Source: Fusobacterium perfoetens
Lineage (GTDB): Bacteria > Fusobacteriota > Fusobacteriia > Fusobacteriales > Fusobacteriaceae
Reading direction: 5' to 3'
Assembly (NCBI RefSeq): GCF_021531595.1
Contig: NZ_JADYUD010000006.1
Coordinates: 1 to 64,000 of the forward strand
DNA length: 64,000 bases
Notes under the pieces: model-generated
Databases searched by the model: none
What the model was told of the DNA's origin: nothing
What the model saw: only the letters and a program-made list of their open reading frames with translations
Made by a program: the position numbers and the translations under genes
Shown: positions 26,394 to 35,651 of the stretch, piece by piece
Position numbering within the stretch: the stretch's first letter is position 1
Layout of the letters: the number at the start of each line of letters is the position of its first letter

Positions 26394-29053
26394 TGAAAGA
26401 ACTGGAAAAAATCTATTCTCCTAGTGAAATTGAAAAAAAATGGTATAAGCACTGGGAAGAATCTAAGTATTTTGCTGCTACTTTAGATGATGGTAAGGAG
26501 AACTATTCAATAGTCATCCCTCCTCCAAATGTAACAGGAATACTTCATATGGGGCATGTTTTAAATAACTCTATTCAAGATACTCTTGTAAGATACAACA
26601 GAATGACAGGAAAAAATACTTTATGGCTTCCAGGATGTGACCATGCTGGTATTGCAACTCAAAATAAAGTAGAAAGAAAACTTGCTGAAGAAGGACTTAC
26701 AAAAGAAGATTTAGGAAGAGAAGAATTCTTAAAAAGAACTTGGGAATGGAAAGAGGAGCACGGAGGAATAATAACTAATCAGCTTAGAAAACTTGGAGCT
26801 TCACTTGACTGGGACAGAGAAAGATTTACAATGGACGAAGGACTTTCAGAAGCTGTAAGACATATATTTGTTGATTTATATAATGATGGACTTATTTATC
26901 AGGGAGAATATATGGTAAACTGGTGTCCAAGATGTGGAACAGCTCTTGCAGATGATGAAGTTGACCATGTGGAAAAACCTGGAAATTTCTGGCATATTAA
27001 ATATCCTGTAAAAGATACAGACAAGTTCCTTATAATTGCAACTACAAGACCAGAAACAATGCTTGCCGATGTTGCTATTGCAGTAAATCCTAATGATGAA
27101 AGATACAAAGAATTTGTAGGTAAGAAAGCAATACTTCCATTAGTAGGAAGAGAAATAGAAATTATAGCTGATGAATATGTTGATATGGAATTTGGAACAG
27201 GAGCTTTAAAAATTACTCCTGCTCATGATCCTAATGACTTTAACATTGGAAATAAATATAATCTTCCAATTATAAATATGATGACAGCTGATGGAAAAAT
27301 CGTAGAAGATTATCCAAAATATGCAGGGCTTGATAGATTTGAAGCAAGAGAAAAAATCGTTGAAGATTTAAAGGCCGAAGGATATCTTGTAAAAATAGAG
27401 CCACATAATCATAATGTAGGAACATGTTATAGATGTGGAACTATAATTGAACCAAGAGTTTCTAAACAATGGTTTGTAAAAATGGAACCTCTTGCAAAAA
27501 GAGCTCTTGAAGTAGTAAGAAACGGCGAAATTAAAATAATGCCTAAGAGAATGGAAAAAATATATTATAACTGGCTTGAAAATATAAGAGACTGGTGTAT
27601 TTCAAGACAACTTTGGTGGGGACACAGAATACCTGCATGGTATGGACCTGACCAAAAAATGTTTGTTGCAATCAGTGAAGAAGAAGCAATGAAACAGGCA
27701 GAAGTTCATTATGGAAAAAAAGTTGAACTTGTTCAAGAAGAAGATGTTCTTGATACATGGTTCTCATCAGCACTTTGGCCTTTCTCAACTCTTGGATGGC
27801 CTGAAAAAACAAAATCTCTTGAAACTTTCTATCCTACTTCAACACTTGTAACAGGTGCTGATATTATATTCTTCTGGGTAGCAAGAATGATTATGTTTGG
27901 ACTTTATGAAATGGATGAAATTCCATTTAAAAATGTATTTTTCCACGGAATAGTAAGAGATGAAATAGGAAGAAAAATGTCTAAATCTTTAGGAAACTCT
28001 CCTAATCCTTTAGATCTTATTGAAAAGTATGGAGCAGATGCTATAAGATTTGCGATGATATATAATACTTCTCAAGGACAAGATGTTCATTTCTCTGAAA
28101 AACTTATTGAAATGGGAAGAAACTTTGCAAATAAAATGTGGAATGGTTCAAGATTTGTTATTATGAACCTAGAAGGATTTGATCCAACAAAAGTTGATAA
28201 GTCAAGACTTAAATATGAGCTTGTTGATAAATGGATATTCTCAAGACTTAACGAAACAGCAGCAGAAGTAGCAGATAAACTTGATAAATTCCTTCTTGAT
28301 GAAGCAGCAAAAGCTGTATATGAATTTTTAAGAGGAGATTTCTGTGACTGGTATGTTGAAATGGCAAAAATAAGACTTTACAACTCTGAAGATGCTGATT
28401 CAAAACTTACAGCACAATATGTGTTATGGACAGTTCTTGAAGCAGGAATGAGACTTCTTCATCCATTTATGCCTTATATAACAGAAGAAATCTGGCAGAC
28501 AATAAAAGCAGAAGGGGATACAGTAATGCTTGCACAATATCCTGTTGCTGATGAAAGATTAATAGATAAAGATGCAGAAAAATCTTTTGAATATATTAAA
28601 GAACTTATTTCTTCATTAAGAAACATAAGAGCAGAAGCTGGAATTTCACCTGCAAAACCAGCAAAAGTTGTAATCAAATCTTCTGATGACAGTGAACTTG
28701 AGACAATAAAAGAAAACTATTTCTTTATAACAAGACTTGGAAATCTTGAATCTATTGAATATGGAAAAGATATGGAAAAACCTGCTCAAAGTGGATTCAG
28801 AGTTACAGGAAATTCAGAAGTATATATGATACTTACAGGTCTTCTTGATGTAGAAGCAGAAGTTAAAAAATTACAAGCTCAGCTTACTAAAGTTGCAGCT
28901 GAACTTGAAAAGATGAATGCTAAACTTTCAAATGAGAAGTTTACTTCAAAAGCTCCTGCTCATATTTTAGAAAGAGACAGAAGAATTCAGAAAGAATACC
29001 AAGATAAATTTGATAAACTTTCTGAAAATATTAAAGAATTACAAAATCAATAA
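26393..29053 (+). CDS. valS: Valyl-tRNA synthetase
   Basis: An 886-aa class I synthetase. The HIGH motif appears as PPPNVTGILHMGH near 43-55, an editing CP1 domain follows (TTRPETMLADVAIAV near 222), and KMSKS is seen as GRKMSKSLGNS near 526. The C-terminal coiled coil (about 820-886, VEAEVKKLQAQLTKVAAELEKM) is the tRNA-binding arm. Last gene of the tig-valS cluster. No T-box leader is present upstream. Confidence 0.98.
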   Translation: MKELEKIYSPSEIEKKWYKHWEESKYFAATLDDGKENYSIVIPPPNVTGILHMGHVLNNSIQDTLVRYNRMTGKNTLWLPGCDHAGIATQNKVERKLAEEGLTKEDLGREEFLKRTWEWKEEHGGIITNQLRKLGASLDWDRERFTMDEGLSEAVRHIFVDLYNDGLIYQGEYMVNWCPRCGTALADDEVDHVEKPGNFWHIKYPVKDTDKFLIIATTRPETMLADVAIAVNPNDERYKEFVGKKAILPLVGREIEIIADEYVDMEFGTGALKITPAHDPNDFNIGNKYNLPIINMMTADGKIVEDYPKYAGLDRFEAREKIVEDLKAEGYLVKIEPHNHNVGTCYRCGTIIEPRVSKQWFVKMEPLAKRALEVVRNGEIKIMPKRMEKIYYNWLENIRDWCISRQLWWGHRIPAWYGPDQKMFVAISEEEAMKQAEVHYGKKVELVQEEDVLDTWFSSALWPFSTLGWPEKTKSLETFYPTSTLVTGADIIFFWVARMIMFGLYEMDEIPFKNVFFHGIVRDEIGRKMSKSLGNSPNPLDLIEKYGADAIRFAMIYNTSQGQDVHFSEKLIEMGRNFANKMWNGSRFVIMNLEGFDPTKVDKSRLKYELVDKWIFSRLNETAAEVADKLDKFLLDEAAKAVYEFLRGDFCDWYVEMAKIRLYNSEDADSKLTAQYVLWTVLEAGMRLLHPFMPYITEEIWQTIKAEGDTVMLAQYPVADERLIDKDAEKSFEYIKELISSLRNIRAEAGISPAKPAKVVIKSSDDSELETIKENYFFITRLGNLESIEYGKDMEKPAQSGFRVTGNSEVYMILTGLLDVEAEVKKLQAQLTKVAAELEKMNAKLSNEKFTSKAPAHILERDRRIQKEYQDKFDKLSENIKELQNQ

Positions 29054-29056
29054 TCA

Positions 29057-29094
29057 TAAAAAAGGACGGTTTTTTAGCCGTTCTTTTTTAATAG
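29057..29094 (+). terminator. Terminator of the tig-valS cluster
   Basis: AAAGGACGG pairs with CCGTTCTTT around a TTTTTTAG loop, followed by a T run, directly after the valS stop. Confidence 0.8.
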
Positions 29095-29109
29095 AAAGAA
29101 TGTTAAAAT

Positions 29110-29142
29110 AAAAAAACCTGCTATTTTTAAGCAGGCTTTCTA
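29110..29142 (-). terminator. Terminator of brnQ
   Basis: On the minus strand GCCTGCT pairs with AGCAGGT around TAAAAAT and is followed by a run of seven T's, 14 bases after the brnQ stop. Confidence 0.8.
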
Positions 29143-29155
29143 TATAAAAAGTTTA

Positions 29156-30451
29156 TTATTTTTCAGTTTTTGCTTTTAATTTAGCAGCTTTTCTAATAGG
29201 AGCAGCTACAGAACCTATAATAATACTGATTAAACATGGAAGAACCCATACAAATCCTTCTTTTGCAAGAGGGATATTTAAAAGAGCATTTGAAAGAGAA
29301 GTAATTCCGAAAGTACTTGCTCCAACTTCAAGTGTAATTACAACAAGAGTTGTATATGTTGCTAGTCTGTAAACAAGAACATGACTTACTCCAAATATAT
29401 TTAAAAGAATAAGAATGATTGTAACAGGATATAAAATACATAAAACAGGAACAGAAAGTTTTACTATAAAGTCAACTCCTTCTATTGCAACAACACCAGA
29501 GAAGACACAGATAATAACTGACCATACTTTATAAGATATAGGTGTAAATCTTGAGAACCAGTCACTTGAAATAGCAACAAGCCCTACAGATGTAGTAAGA
29601 CATGCAGTTGCAACACAGATACCGAAAGCAATTTTTCCAGCAGAACCAAGAGTAACTTCAGCAAGATAAAGAGCAGCACTTGTAGTAGAGAAAGTTCCTA
29701 CACCACTTACTTTTGCTCCAAGGAACATAAGACTGAAATAGATAAGTCCTAAACCAATTGCTGCAATAAGACCTGAACCAGATAAGAAATATCTTTGTTC
29801 TTTTTCATCAGTTATTCCTTTTCCTTCAAGACCTTTAACAATGACTACACCAAATATAACAGAAGCAAGAGCATCCATTGTTTGATAACCACTTACAAAT
29901 CCTTTTGAGAATACACTTGTAATATGTTTATCAACTGCAGTTCCAATGTCTCCAGTAATTCCAAGTATAGCTATTGCAGCAAGAATAACAAGAATAATAG
30001 GAGTTAAAAATTTTCCAATAATATCAGTTATTTTTGATTCTCTTATAACAAGAATAAGAGTAAGACCAAAGAAAAGCACAGCTGTAATAATAGAAAGCAT
30101 TTTTGGATCAGTATTTGGAAAAGAAGGAAGAACTCCCATTTCAAAAGTAGTTGCTCCAGTTCTTGGAATAGCAAATAGAGGTCCTATTACAAGAACAAGG
30201 GCTGTACAATAAAGAGTATTAAATCTTGAAGAAATTTTTACAGAGAAATCTTCAAGTCTTCCTACTTTTGTGAAAGCAAGAACTCCAAGAAGAGGAAGTC
30301 CTACACCTGTTAATAAAAATCCTATTCCTGCAAGAAGCCAGTCTTTTCCCATTTCAATTCCAAGAGAGGGAGGGAAAATAAGGTTCCCAGCACCAAAGAA
30401 CATAGCAAATAAAGCAAAACCTAAAATTAAAACTTCTTTTTTCCTATTCAT
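29156..30451 (-). CDS. brnQ: Branched-chain amino-acid cation symporter BrnQ (LIVCS family)
   Basis: A 431-aa inner-membrane carrier importing Leu, Ile and Val with a cation. The N-terminus RKKEVLILGFALFAMFFGAGNLIFPP is the LIVCS hallmark, and about 12 hydrophobic segments follow. AGGAGGATTTT before the ATG supplies the ribosome site. A promoter, a BCAA-rich leader ORF and a terminator precede it, implying attenuation by BCAA supply. It stands alone between two terminators. Confidence 0.95.
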   Translation of the reverse strand: MNRKKEVLILGFALFAMFFGAGNLIFPPSLGIEMGKDWLLAGIGFLLTGVGLPLLGVLAFTKVGRLEDFSVKISSRFNTLYCTALVLVIGPLFAIPRTGATTFEMGVLPSFPNTDPKMLSIITAVLFFGLTLILVIRESKITDIIGKFLTPIILVILAAIAILGITGDIGTAVDKHITSVFSKGFVSGYQTMDALASVIFGVVIVKGLEGKGITDEKEQRYFLSGSGLIAAIGLGLIYFSLMFLGAKVSGVGTFSTTSAALYLAEVTLGSAGKIAFGICVATACLTTSVGLVAISSDWFSRFTPISYKVWSVIICVFSGVVAIEGVDFIVKLSVPVLCILYPVTIILILLNIFGVSHVLVYRLATYTTLVVITLEVGASTFGITSLSNALLNIPLAKEGFVWVLPCLISIIIGSVAAPIRKAAKLKAKTEK

Positions 30452-30494
30452 AAAATCCTCCTAAAAGTTGTTTAAAATAATTATTCACACTAAT

Positions 30495-30524
30495 AAAAAA
30501 ACAGCCGTAGTAAATTAGGCTGTT
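30495..30524 (-). terminator. Attenuator terminator upstream of brnQ
   Basis: On the minus strand AACAGCC (30524-30518) pairs with GGCTGTT (30506-30500) around an 11-base loop, followed by a T run. It lies between the leader peptide ORF and brnQ, 44 bases before the brnQ ATG. The left arm and loop share ACAGCCTAA with the liv attenuator. Confidence 0.75.
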
Positions 30525-30586
30525 CATAATTTTAAATATAAGTTTAAAACATCAAATAAGTGTGTTTTGTATAACTTAAGGAATTC

Positions 30587-30670
30587 CTAATATACTTTAG
30601 AGTTCATATTCAATTTAATGCTTTGTATGACTATCAGGCTTAATATGAATATGACTGCTATGTGTAACAT
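30587..30670 (-). CDS. Branched-chain-amino-acid-rich leader peptide of brnQ
   Basis: A 27-codon ORF starting MLHIAVIFILSLIVIQ, with an AAGGAG site six bases before the ATG at 30670. It lies between a consensus promoter and an intrinsic terminator. Of residues 2-15, ten are Ile, Leu or Val, encoded with GTC, CTG and ATA codons. This is the expected architecture of a ribosome-stalling leader peptide. A small single-pass membrane protein is the alternative. The stop region ATTAGG could pair with CCTAAT in the terminator. Confidence 0.6.
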   Translation of the reverse strand: MLHIAVIFILSLIVIQSIKLNMNSKVY

Positions 30671-30710
30671 GTGAAACTCCTTTTTTAAAATATTTGTTTA
30701 TTACATGAAA

Positions 30711-30739
30711 ATTTTATCAAAGAAACAAAAGCATGTCAA
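30711..30739 (-). promoter_or_regulatory. brnQ promoter
   Basis: On the minus strand TTGACA (30739-30734), 17-base spacer, TAAAAT (30716-30711). It fires about 35 bases before the leader peptide ATG. The remaining stretch 30740-30892 is AT-rich with no ORF; only a weak TAACAAA/TTTGTTA hairpin (about 30846-30875) might end the liv operon. Confidence 0.8.
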
Positions 30740-30892
30740 TAATTATTTTTTTCAATTCTTATAAATAAGAAAATATATGGATGTAATAGTTAATTTTATA
30801 TAGAGATAAAAAGAATGAAAAAAAATAAAAAATCACTTAAATTTTATAACAAAAGTATGAAAAATTTGTTACAAATCTTTTTAATCTCTTTA

Positions 30893-31621
30893 TTATGCTC
30901 CAAGATAAGCTTTTTTAATATCAGGATTATTTAAAAGTTCTTGAGCAGGTCCTTCAAGAGTAATTTTTCCTGTTTCTATAACATAGGCATAATCAGCAAT
31001 AGAAAGTGCCATTTTTGCATTTTGTTCAACAAGAAGGATAGTAACACCATCTTCTTTTAATTTTTTAATGACAGAAAAAATTTCTTTAACAAAAAGAGGA
31101 GAAAGTCCCATTGATGGTTCATCTAAAATTAAAAGTTTAGGTCTGCTCATAATAGCTCTTCCCATAGCAAGCATTTGTTGTTCTCCTCCTGAAAGAGTTC
31201 CTGCCATTTGATTTTTCCTTTCTGACATTCTTGGGAAATCTTTATAGAATTTTGCTCTGTCTTTCTCAAGGTTTTCAGGAGTGTCTTTAACAGTAAAAGC
31301 TCCTAGTTTAAGATTATCTTTAACTGCAAGCCTTGAAAAAATTCTTCTTCCTTCAGGAACTTGAGCAATTCCAGCTTGACAGATTAAGTGTGGTTTTTCT
31401 TTTGTAATGTCTTTACCACGGAAGATAATTTTTCCTTGTTTTGACTGAATAAGTCCCGAAATAGTTTGAAGAGTTGTTGTCTTACCTGCACCATTTGCAC
31501 CAATAAGAGAAACAATTTCTCCTTCTTTTACTTTAAGAGAAACTCCTTTTAGAGCATGGATATTATCATAATAGACATGTAAATCTTTAATTTCAAGCAT
31601 TGTTTTAGCTTCTGTATTCAT
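30893..31621 (-). CDS. livF: Branched-chain amino-acid ABC transporter ATPase LivF
   Basis: A 242-aa ABC ATPase. The ATG at 31621 (MNTEAKTMLEIKDL) is chosen because GGAGG lies nine bases upstream; a longer upstream reading would run into livG. Walker A GANGAGKT is near 41-48, signature LSGGEQQM near 142, and Walker B LLILDEP near 163. LivF proteins end with a short C-terminus as here. It is the last gene of livJHMGF and energises Leu/Ile/Val import with LivG. Confidence 0.95.
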   Translation of the reverse strand: MNTEAKTMLEIKDLHVYYDNIHALKGVSLKVKEGEIVSLIGANGAGKTTTLQTISGLIQSKQGKIIFRGKDITKEKPHLICQAGIAQVPEGRRIFSRLAVKDNLKLGAFTVKDTPENLEKDRAKFYKDFPRMSERKNQMAGTLSGGEQQMLAMGRAIMSRPKLLILDEPSMGLSPLFVKEIFSVIKKLKEDGVTILLVEQNAKMALSIADYAYVIETGKITLEGPAQELLNNPDIKKAYLGA

Positions 31622-31625
31622 AAAA

Positions 31626-32405
31626 TTATTCCTCCTCCTGTCCAAGATATGCAGTGACAACTGCAGGTGTATTGATAACTTCAATAGGATCTCCAGCTGC
31701 AATAGTAGTTCCGTGATCAAGAACAACTAATCTTTCACATATTCCAAGAACAAGCTTCATATCATGTTCAATTAAAAGAATTGCAATATTGAAACGATCT
31801 CTTATTAAACGGATAGTATTCATAAGCTCTTCTGTTTCAGTAGGATTCATTCCAGCTGCAGGTTCATCAAGCAGAAGAAGTTTTGGATTTGTTGCCATTG
31901 CACGAGCTATTTCAAGCTTTCTTTGTTTTCCATAAGGAAGATTTCCTGCCATAGTATCTGCATATTGGTCAAGATCAAAAATCTTAAGAAGTTCAAGAGC
32001 TTTCTCTCTTGCTTTCTTTTCTTCTTTCCAATAATTTGGGAAACGGAAAATACCAGTTAATATTCCATATTTCATATTGAAATTATTTGCTACAAGAACA
32101 TTATCAAGAACAGACATATATTTGAAAAGTCTTATATTTTGGAAAGTTCTTGCAAGACCTTTTTTTACAAGTTTAAATGTTGGAGTTTTTGTTACAGGTT
32201 CTCCATTAAAATGATATTCTCCACTTGTAGGTGAATATACTCCTGTAATAATATTGAAAACAGTTGTTTTACCAGCACCATTTGGTCCGATAAGTCCAAC
32301 AAGTTCATTTTCTCTTATTTCAAGATTAAAATCTGTTACAGCTTTTAATGCACCGAAGGTAATAGAGATGTTTTTTGCACTTAGTACCACTTTATTATTG
32401 TTCAT
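31626..32405 (-). CDS. livG: Branched-chain amino-acid ABC transporter ATPase LivG
   Basis: A 259-aa ABC ATPase. The start at 32405 (MNNNKVVLSAKNI) has an AAGGAGGGT site nine bases upstream and overlaps the livM stop region by 11 bases. Walker A GPNGAGKT is near 39-46, the signature reads LPYGKQRKLEIARA, and Walker B LLLLDEPAAGMNP carries the LivG-type insertion. The C-terminal GDPIEVINTPAVVTAYLG is characteristic. Confidence 0.95.
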   Translation of the reverse strand: MNNNKVVLSAKNISITFGALKAVTDFNLEIRENELVGLIGPNGAGKTTVFNIITGVYSPTSGEYHFNGEPVTKTPTFKLVKKGLARTFQNIRLFKYMSVLDNVLVANNFNMKYGILTGIFRFPNYWKEEKKAREKALELLKIFDLDQYADTMAGNLPYGKQRKLEIARAMATNPKLLLLDEPAAGMNPTETEELMNTIRLIRDRFNIAILLIEHDMKLVLGICERLVVLDHGTTIAAGDPIEVINTPAVVTAYLGQEEE

Positions 32406-33372
32406 CTTTACCCTCCTTATTTTTGAAAAATCTTTTGATAATTGGTGTAATTTGAAATTCTTTACGCCCAAATAATCCAGTTGGACGGAATATCATAGTA
32501 AGTATTAATAAAAGTGAATAAATAATCATACGATAATCAGAGAATCCACGAAGCACTTCAGGAAGCACAGTAAGTGCAATTGCTGATAAAATAGATCCAG
32601 TGAAACTTCCCATTCCTCCAAGTACAACTATAGTAAGAATATTGATTGAATAGTTAAAGTCAAATTGTTTTGCTCCTAAAATTCCTAGATGATGAGCATA
32701 TACAGCTCCTGCTACACCTGCAAAAACAGCTGATACAGTGAATGCAAATGTTTTATAATAAGTAGTGTTTACTCCTGAAGCTCCACTTGCTATTTCATCA
32801 TCACGGATAGAAAGAACAGCACGGCCATGACGGCTTGTCATAAGTGAGAACATCATCATAACAGAAATAATCATTACAAAATAAATTATTGTAAAATTAC
32901 TGTTTGTACGAGGAATACCACGAAGTCCTTGAGCTCCTCCTGTAAATTTAAAATATTCTATTAGAACTCTTATGATTTCTCCAAAAGCAAGAGTAATGAT
33001 TGCAAGGTAGTCACCATTAAGTCTAAGAGCAGGAATACCAATAATAATTCCAACTATACCAGCAACAATTCCTCCAATAATAAGAGCTACAATATATCCA
33101 GGAAGTCCGTCAATAATACCAGATTTAGAAAAAAGAGCAGCAGCATAAGCACCTACTGACATAAATCCAGCATGACCTATTGTAATCTGTCCAAGGCAAC
33201 CAACTGTTATATTAAGACTTACTGCAAGAATAATATTGATACAGATAATAATTAATATACCAGTCTGATATCTAGAAATTATTCCTGAACCAATAAGACT
33301 TCCAAGAACTGCATAAAGAACCAGAACCAGTATAAGAGTAAATGTGTAACTTAATTTTTTATATTTATCCAT
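32395..33372 (-). CDS. livM: Branched-chain amino-acid ABC transporter permease LivM
   Basis: A 325-aa inner-membrane permease with about nine hydrophobic segments. Family signatures include GCLGQITIGHAGFMSVGAYA near 58 and LRLNGDYLAIITLAFGEIIR near 118. It pairs with LivH to form the channel. It is 13 bases after livH and overlaps livG. Confidence 0.95.
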   Translation of the reverse strand: MDKYKKLSYTFTLILVLVLYAVLGSLIGSGIISRYQTGILIIICINIILAVSLNITVGCLGQITIGHAGFMSVGAYAAALFSKSGIIDGLPGYIVALIIGGIVAGIVGIIIGIPALRLNGDYLAIITLAFGEIIRVLIEYFKFTGGAQGLRGIPRTNSNFTIIYFVMIISVMMMFSLMTSRHGRAVLSIRDDEIASGASGVNTTYYKTFAFTVSAVFAGVAGAVYAHHLGILGAKQFDFNYSINILTIVVLGGMGSFTGSILSAIALTVLPEVLRGFSDYRMIIYSLLLILTMIFRPTGLFGRKEFQITPIIKRFFKNKEGKDEQ

Positions 33373-33385
33373 GTGAAGAATCCTC

Positions 33386-34270
33386 CTATACCTTTTCTCT
33401 TATATTTTTACCTAAAATACCTGTAGGTTTAACTAAAAGTACAACAATAAGTATTGCAAAAACAAAAGCATCAGCAAGCTGAGAAGAAAGATATGCTCTT
33501 GTAAGACTTTCTACAATTCCAAGAATAAATCCTCCAAGAACAGCACCTGGAAGAATTCCAATTCCTCCAAGAACAGCAGCAATGAAAGCTTTTATTCCTG
33601 GCATAGAACCCATAAGAGGTTGAACTTGAGGATAAGCAGCAACATAAAGAACGGCAGCAACAGCAGCAAGTCCACTTCCTATAGCAAATGTAAGTTGAAT
33701 AGTATGATCTACATTAATTCCAACAAGTCTTGCAGCACCATAGTCTTCACTAGTAGCTAACATAGCTTTTCCATATTTAGTCTTTTTCATAAAATATTGA
33801 AGACCTACAGAAAGAACGATTGTAACAATGATAGTAACAATAGTTCCAAAGTTAAGGTGAAGAGCTCCAAAAGTAAGAGGAGGTTGTGTAAACACCTTAG
33901 GGAATGGTCTTGTATTTGGCGTAAATAATTTCATAAAAAGATTTTCAAGTAATAAGCTTACTCCTATGGCTGTGATAAGGTTAGAAATTCTTGGAGAATT
34001 TCTAAGAGGTCTGTAAGCAACTCTTTCAGTAAACATTCCTAAAAGGACACAAACAATGACAGCAGGTATCATTGTAAGCCATACGGGTAATCCCATTTTT
34101 GTAAAAGCTGGAATACAGAAAAGTGAAATGTATGCTCCAACCATTATGATATCCCCATGTGCAAAGTTGATTAACTGTGCAATTCCATAAACCATGGTAT
34201 ACCCAAGTGAAATAAGAGCATAGATGCTTCCTATTTGTAAACCGTTGATAATTTGAAGTAAAAATTCCAT
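33386..34270 (-). CDS. livH: Branched-chain amino-acid ABC transporter permease LivH
   Basis: A 294-aa permease. The N-terminal GLQIGSIYALISLGYTMVYG and INFAHGDIIMVGAY segments are the LivH hallmark; the EAA-like loop near GIKAFIAAVLGGIG (about 225) faces the ATPases. Ribosome site AGGAGAGA lies before the ATG. It is separated from livJ by an 84-base gap holding a strong hairpin. Confidence 0.95.
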   Translation of the reverse strand: MEFLLQIINGLQIGSIYALISLGYTMVYGIAQLINFAHGDIIMVGAYISLFCIPAFTKMGLPVWLTMIPAVIVCVLLGMFTERVAYRPLRNSPRISNLITAIGVSLLLENLFMKLFTPNTRPFPKVFTQPPLTFGALHLNFGTIVTIIVTIVLSVGLQYFMKKTKYGKAMLATSEDYGAARLVGINVDHTIQLTFAIGSGLAAVAAVLYVAAYPQVQPLMGSMPGIKAFIAAVLGGIGILPGAVLGGFILGIVESLTRAYLSSQLADAFVFAILIVVLLVKPTGILGKNIREKV

Positions 34271-34295
34271 ATCTCTCTCCTTAAGTTTATTTAAA

Positions 34296-34336
34296 CAGTT
34301 GGAAAAACTGAAATATTTTCAGTTTTTCCATACTGT
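34296..34336 (-). other. Intercistronic hairpin between livJ and livH
   Basis: GGAAAAACTGAAA (34302-34314) and TTTCAGTTTTTCC (34318-34330) form a perfect 13-bp stem with a 3-base loop, extended by ACAGT/ACTGT outside (34296-34300, 34332-34336). A hairpin after the binding-protein gene usually stabilises the upstream mRNA or partly terminates, giving more LivJ than permease. No proper T run follows. Confidence 0.75.
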
Positions 34337-34354
34337 GTTATTAATTATTTTATA

Positions 34355-35500
34355 TTATTTAGCTGGCTCAACAACAGAATCAAATGTGTATTCACCATTT
34401 ACTATTTTTAAAACAGTTACAGCTTTTACAGGATTATTCTTTTCATCAAATGTAAGATGTCCTGTAACACCACTGTAGTCAAGAGATTTTAAAGCATCTA
34501 CAACAGCTTGTTTTTCTGTAGTTCCAGCTTTTTCAATAGCAGCTTTTACCATGTAAGCAGCATCATAAGAAAGAGCAGAGAATGCAGAAGGTTCTTCATT
34601 ATAAGCTTCTTTATATGCTTTTAAGAAATTCTGAACTTTTTCTGATTGATCCTGTAATGAGTAGTGATTAGTGAAGTATGAATTTTCAATAGCTCCATAT
34701 GCACTAGGATCAAGAGTTTTAGCAACTCCGTCCCATCCATCAGGTCCTACAAAAGTAGCTTTAATTCCAACTTCTCTTGCTTGAGTTGTGATAAGTGCAA
34801 CTTGTTCATAGTAATCAGGAACTACAAGAACATCAGGATTAGTTGGAAGAATTTTTGTAAGCTGAGCTCTGAAATCTTTATCTCCATCAGAGTATCCTTC
34901 TTTAGCCACAACTTTTAAACCAAGTTTTTCAGCCTGTTCAATAAATGCTTTTGCAACTCCATCAGAATAATCATTTGAGTTATTTACAACAACAGCAACT
35001 GTTTCAGCATTAAGATTATTTTTAGCAAAGTTTGCAAGAACAACTCCTTGATAAGGATCTGTAAAACATACACGGAAAACATTTGGTCCAGCTTCGGTGA
35101 TATTGAATTGAGTTCCTGTAGGAGTAATCATAGGCATATTATCCTGAGCAGCAACTTCAGCAACAGCAAGAGATGGTTTTGAAGTGATATCTCCAATAAG
35201 AGCAACAACTCCTTCATCTACAAGTTTGTTATAAGCAGTAACAGCTTCAGTTGAATCTCCTTTTTCATCAAGAACAATATATTCAACTTGTTTTCCAAGG
35301 ATACCTCCATTTTTATTGATTTCCTCCATAGCAAGTTTTGATCCATTTGTAGAAGTAACTCCATAAATAGCAAGAGGCCCAGTTAGAGGTCCGATACCTC
35401 CGATTTTAACAACATCAGCTTCAGTTGAAGTTTCTTTTGCACCTCCACATGCAGTAAGAAGTAAAGCAGCTCCTAATAAAACAACATTAAATTTTTTCAT
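34355..35500 (-). CDS. livJ: Branched-chain amino-acid ABC transporter binding lipoprotein LivJ/LivK
   Basis: A 381-aa periplasmic binding protein of the type 1 fold, tethered by lipid: signal MKKFNVVLLGAALLLTACGG with the acylated Cys near 18. The mature domain starts VKIGGIGPLTGPLAIYG and has the LivJ-type TPTGTQF, SNDYSDG and FVGPDGWDG segments. It captures Leu/Ile/Val for LivHMGF. First structural gene after the liv leader; GGGGGAA lies before the ATG. Confidence 0.95.
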   Translation of the reverse strand: MKKFNVVLLGAALLLTACGGAKETSTEADVVKIGGIGPLTGPLAIYGVTSTNGSKLAMEEINKNGGILGKQVEYIVLDEKGDSTEAVTAYNKLVDEGVVALIGDITSKPSLAVAEVAAQDNMPMITPTGTQFNITEAGPNVFRVCFTDPYQGVVLANFAKNNLNAETVAVVVNNSNDYSDGVAKAFIEQAEKLGLKVVAKEGYSDGDKDFRAQLTKILPTNPDVLVVPDYYEQVALITTQAREVGIKATFVGPDGWDGVAKTLDPSAYGAIENSYFTNHYSLQDQSEKVQNFLKAYKEAYNEEPSAFSALSYDAAYMVKAAIEKAGTTEKQAVVDALKSLDYSGVTGHLTFDEKNNPVKAVTVLKIVNGEYTFDSVVEPAK

Positions 35501-35529
35501 TTTTATTCCCCCTTCCCTAAAAAAATTTA

Positions 35530-35560
35530 TAAAAAAAGGACAACCTTGTTAGGCTGTCCT
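35530..35560 (-). terminator. Attenuator terminator upstream of livJ
   Basis: On the minus strand AGGACAGCC pairs with GGTTGTCCT (one G-U) around a TAACAA loop, followed by seven T's, 30 bases before livJ. The left arm and loop contain CCTAACAA, complementary to TTGTTAGG inside the leader ORF. Confidence 0.75.
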
Positions 35561-35651
35561 AAAACTACTAAAGTTATTATTTAAAAATATTTTTTATAAA
35601 ATAAACTTTTAAATGATATTTATGTATCATCTAAAAAATTAACTTATGCTA

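Noticed and set aside
29156-30892. T-box riboswitch before brnQ (or valS)
   Set aside because: The conserved T-box sequence and specifier loop were not found. The brnQ leader is better explained by a BCAA-rich ORF and terminator, and valS is translationally coupled to engB.
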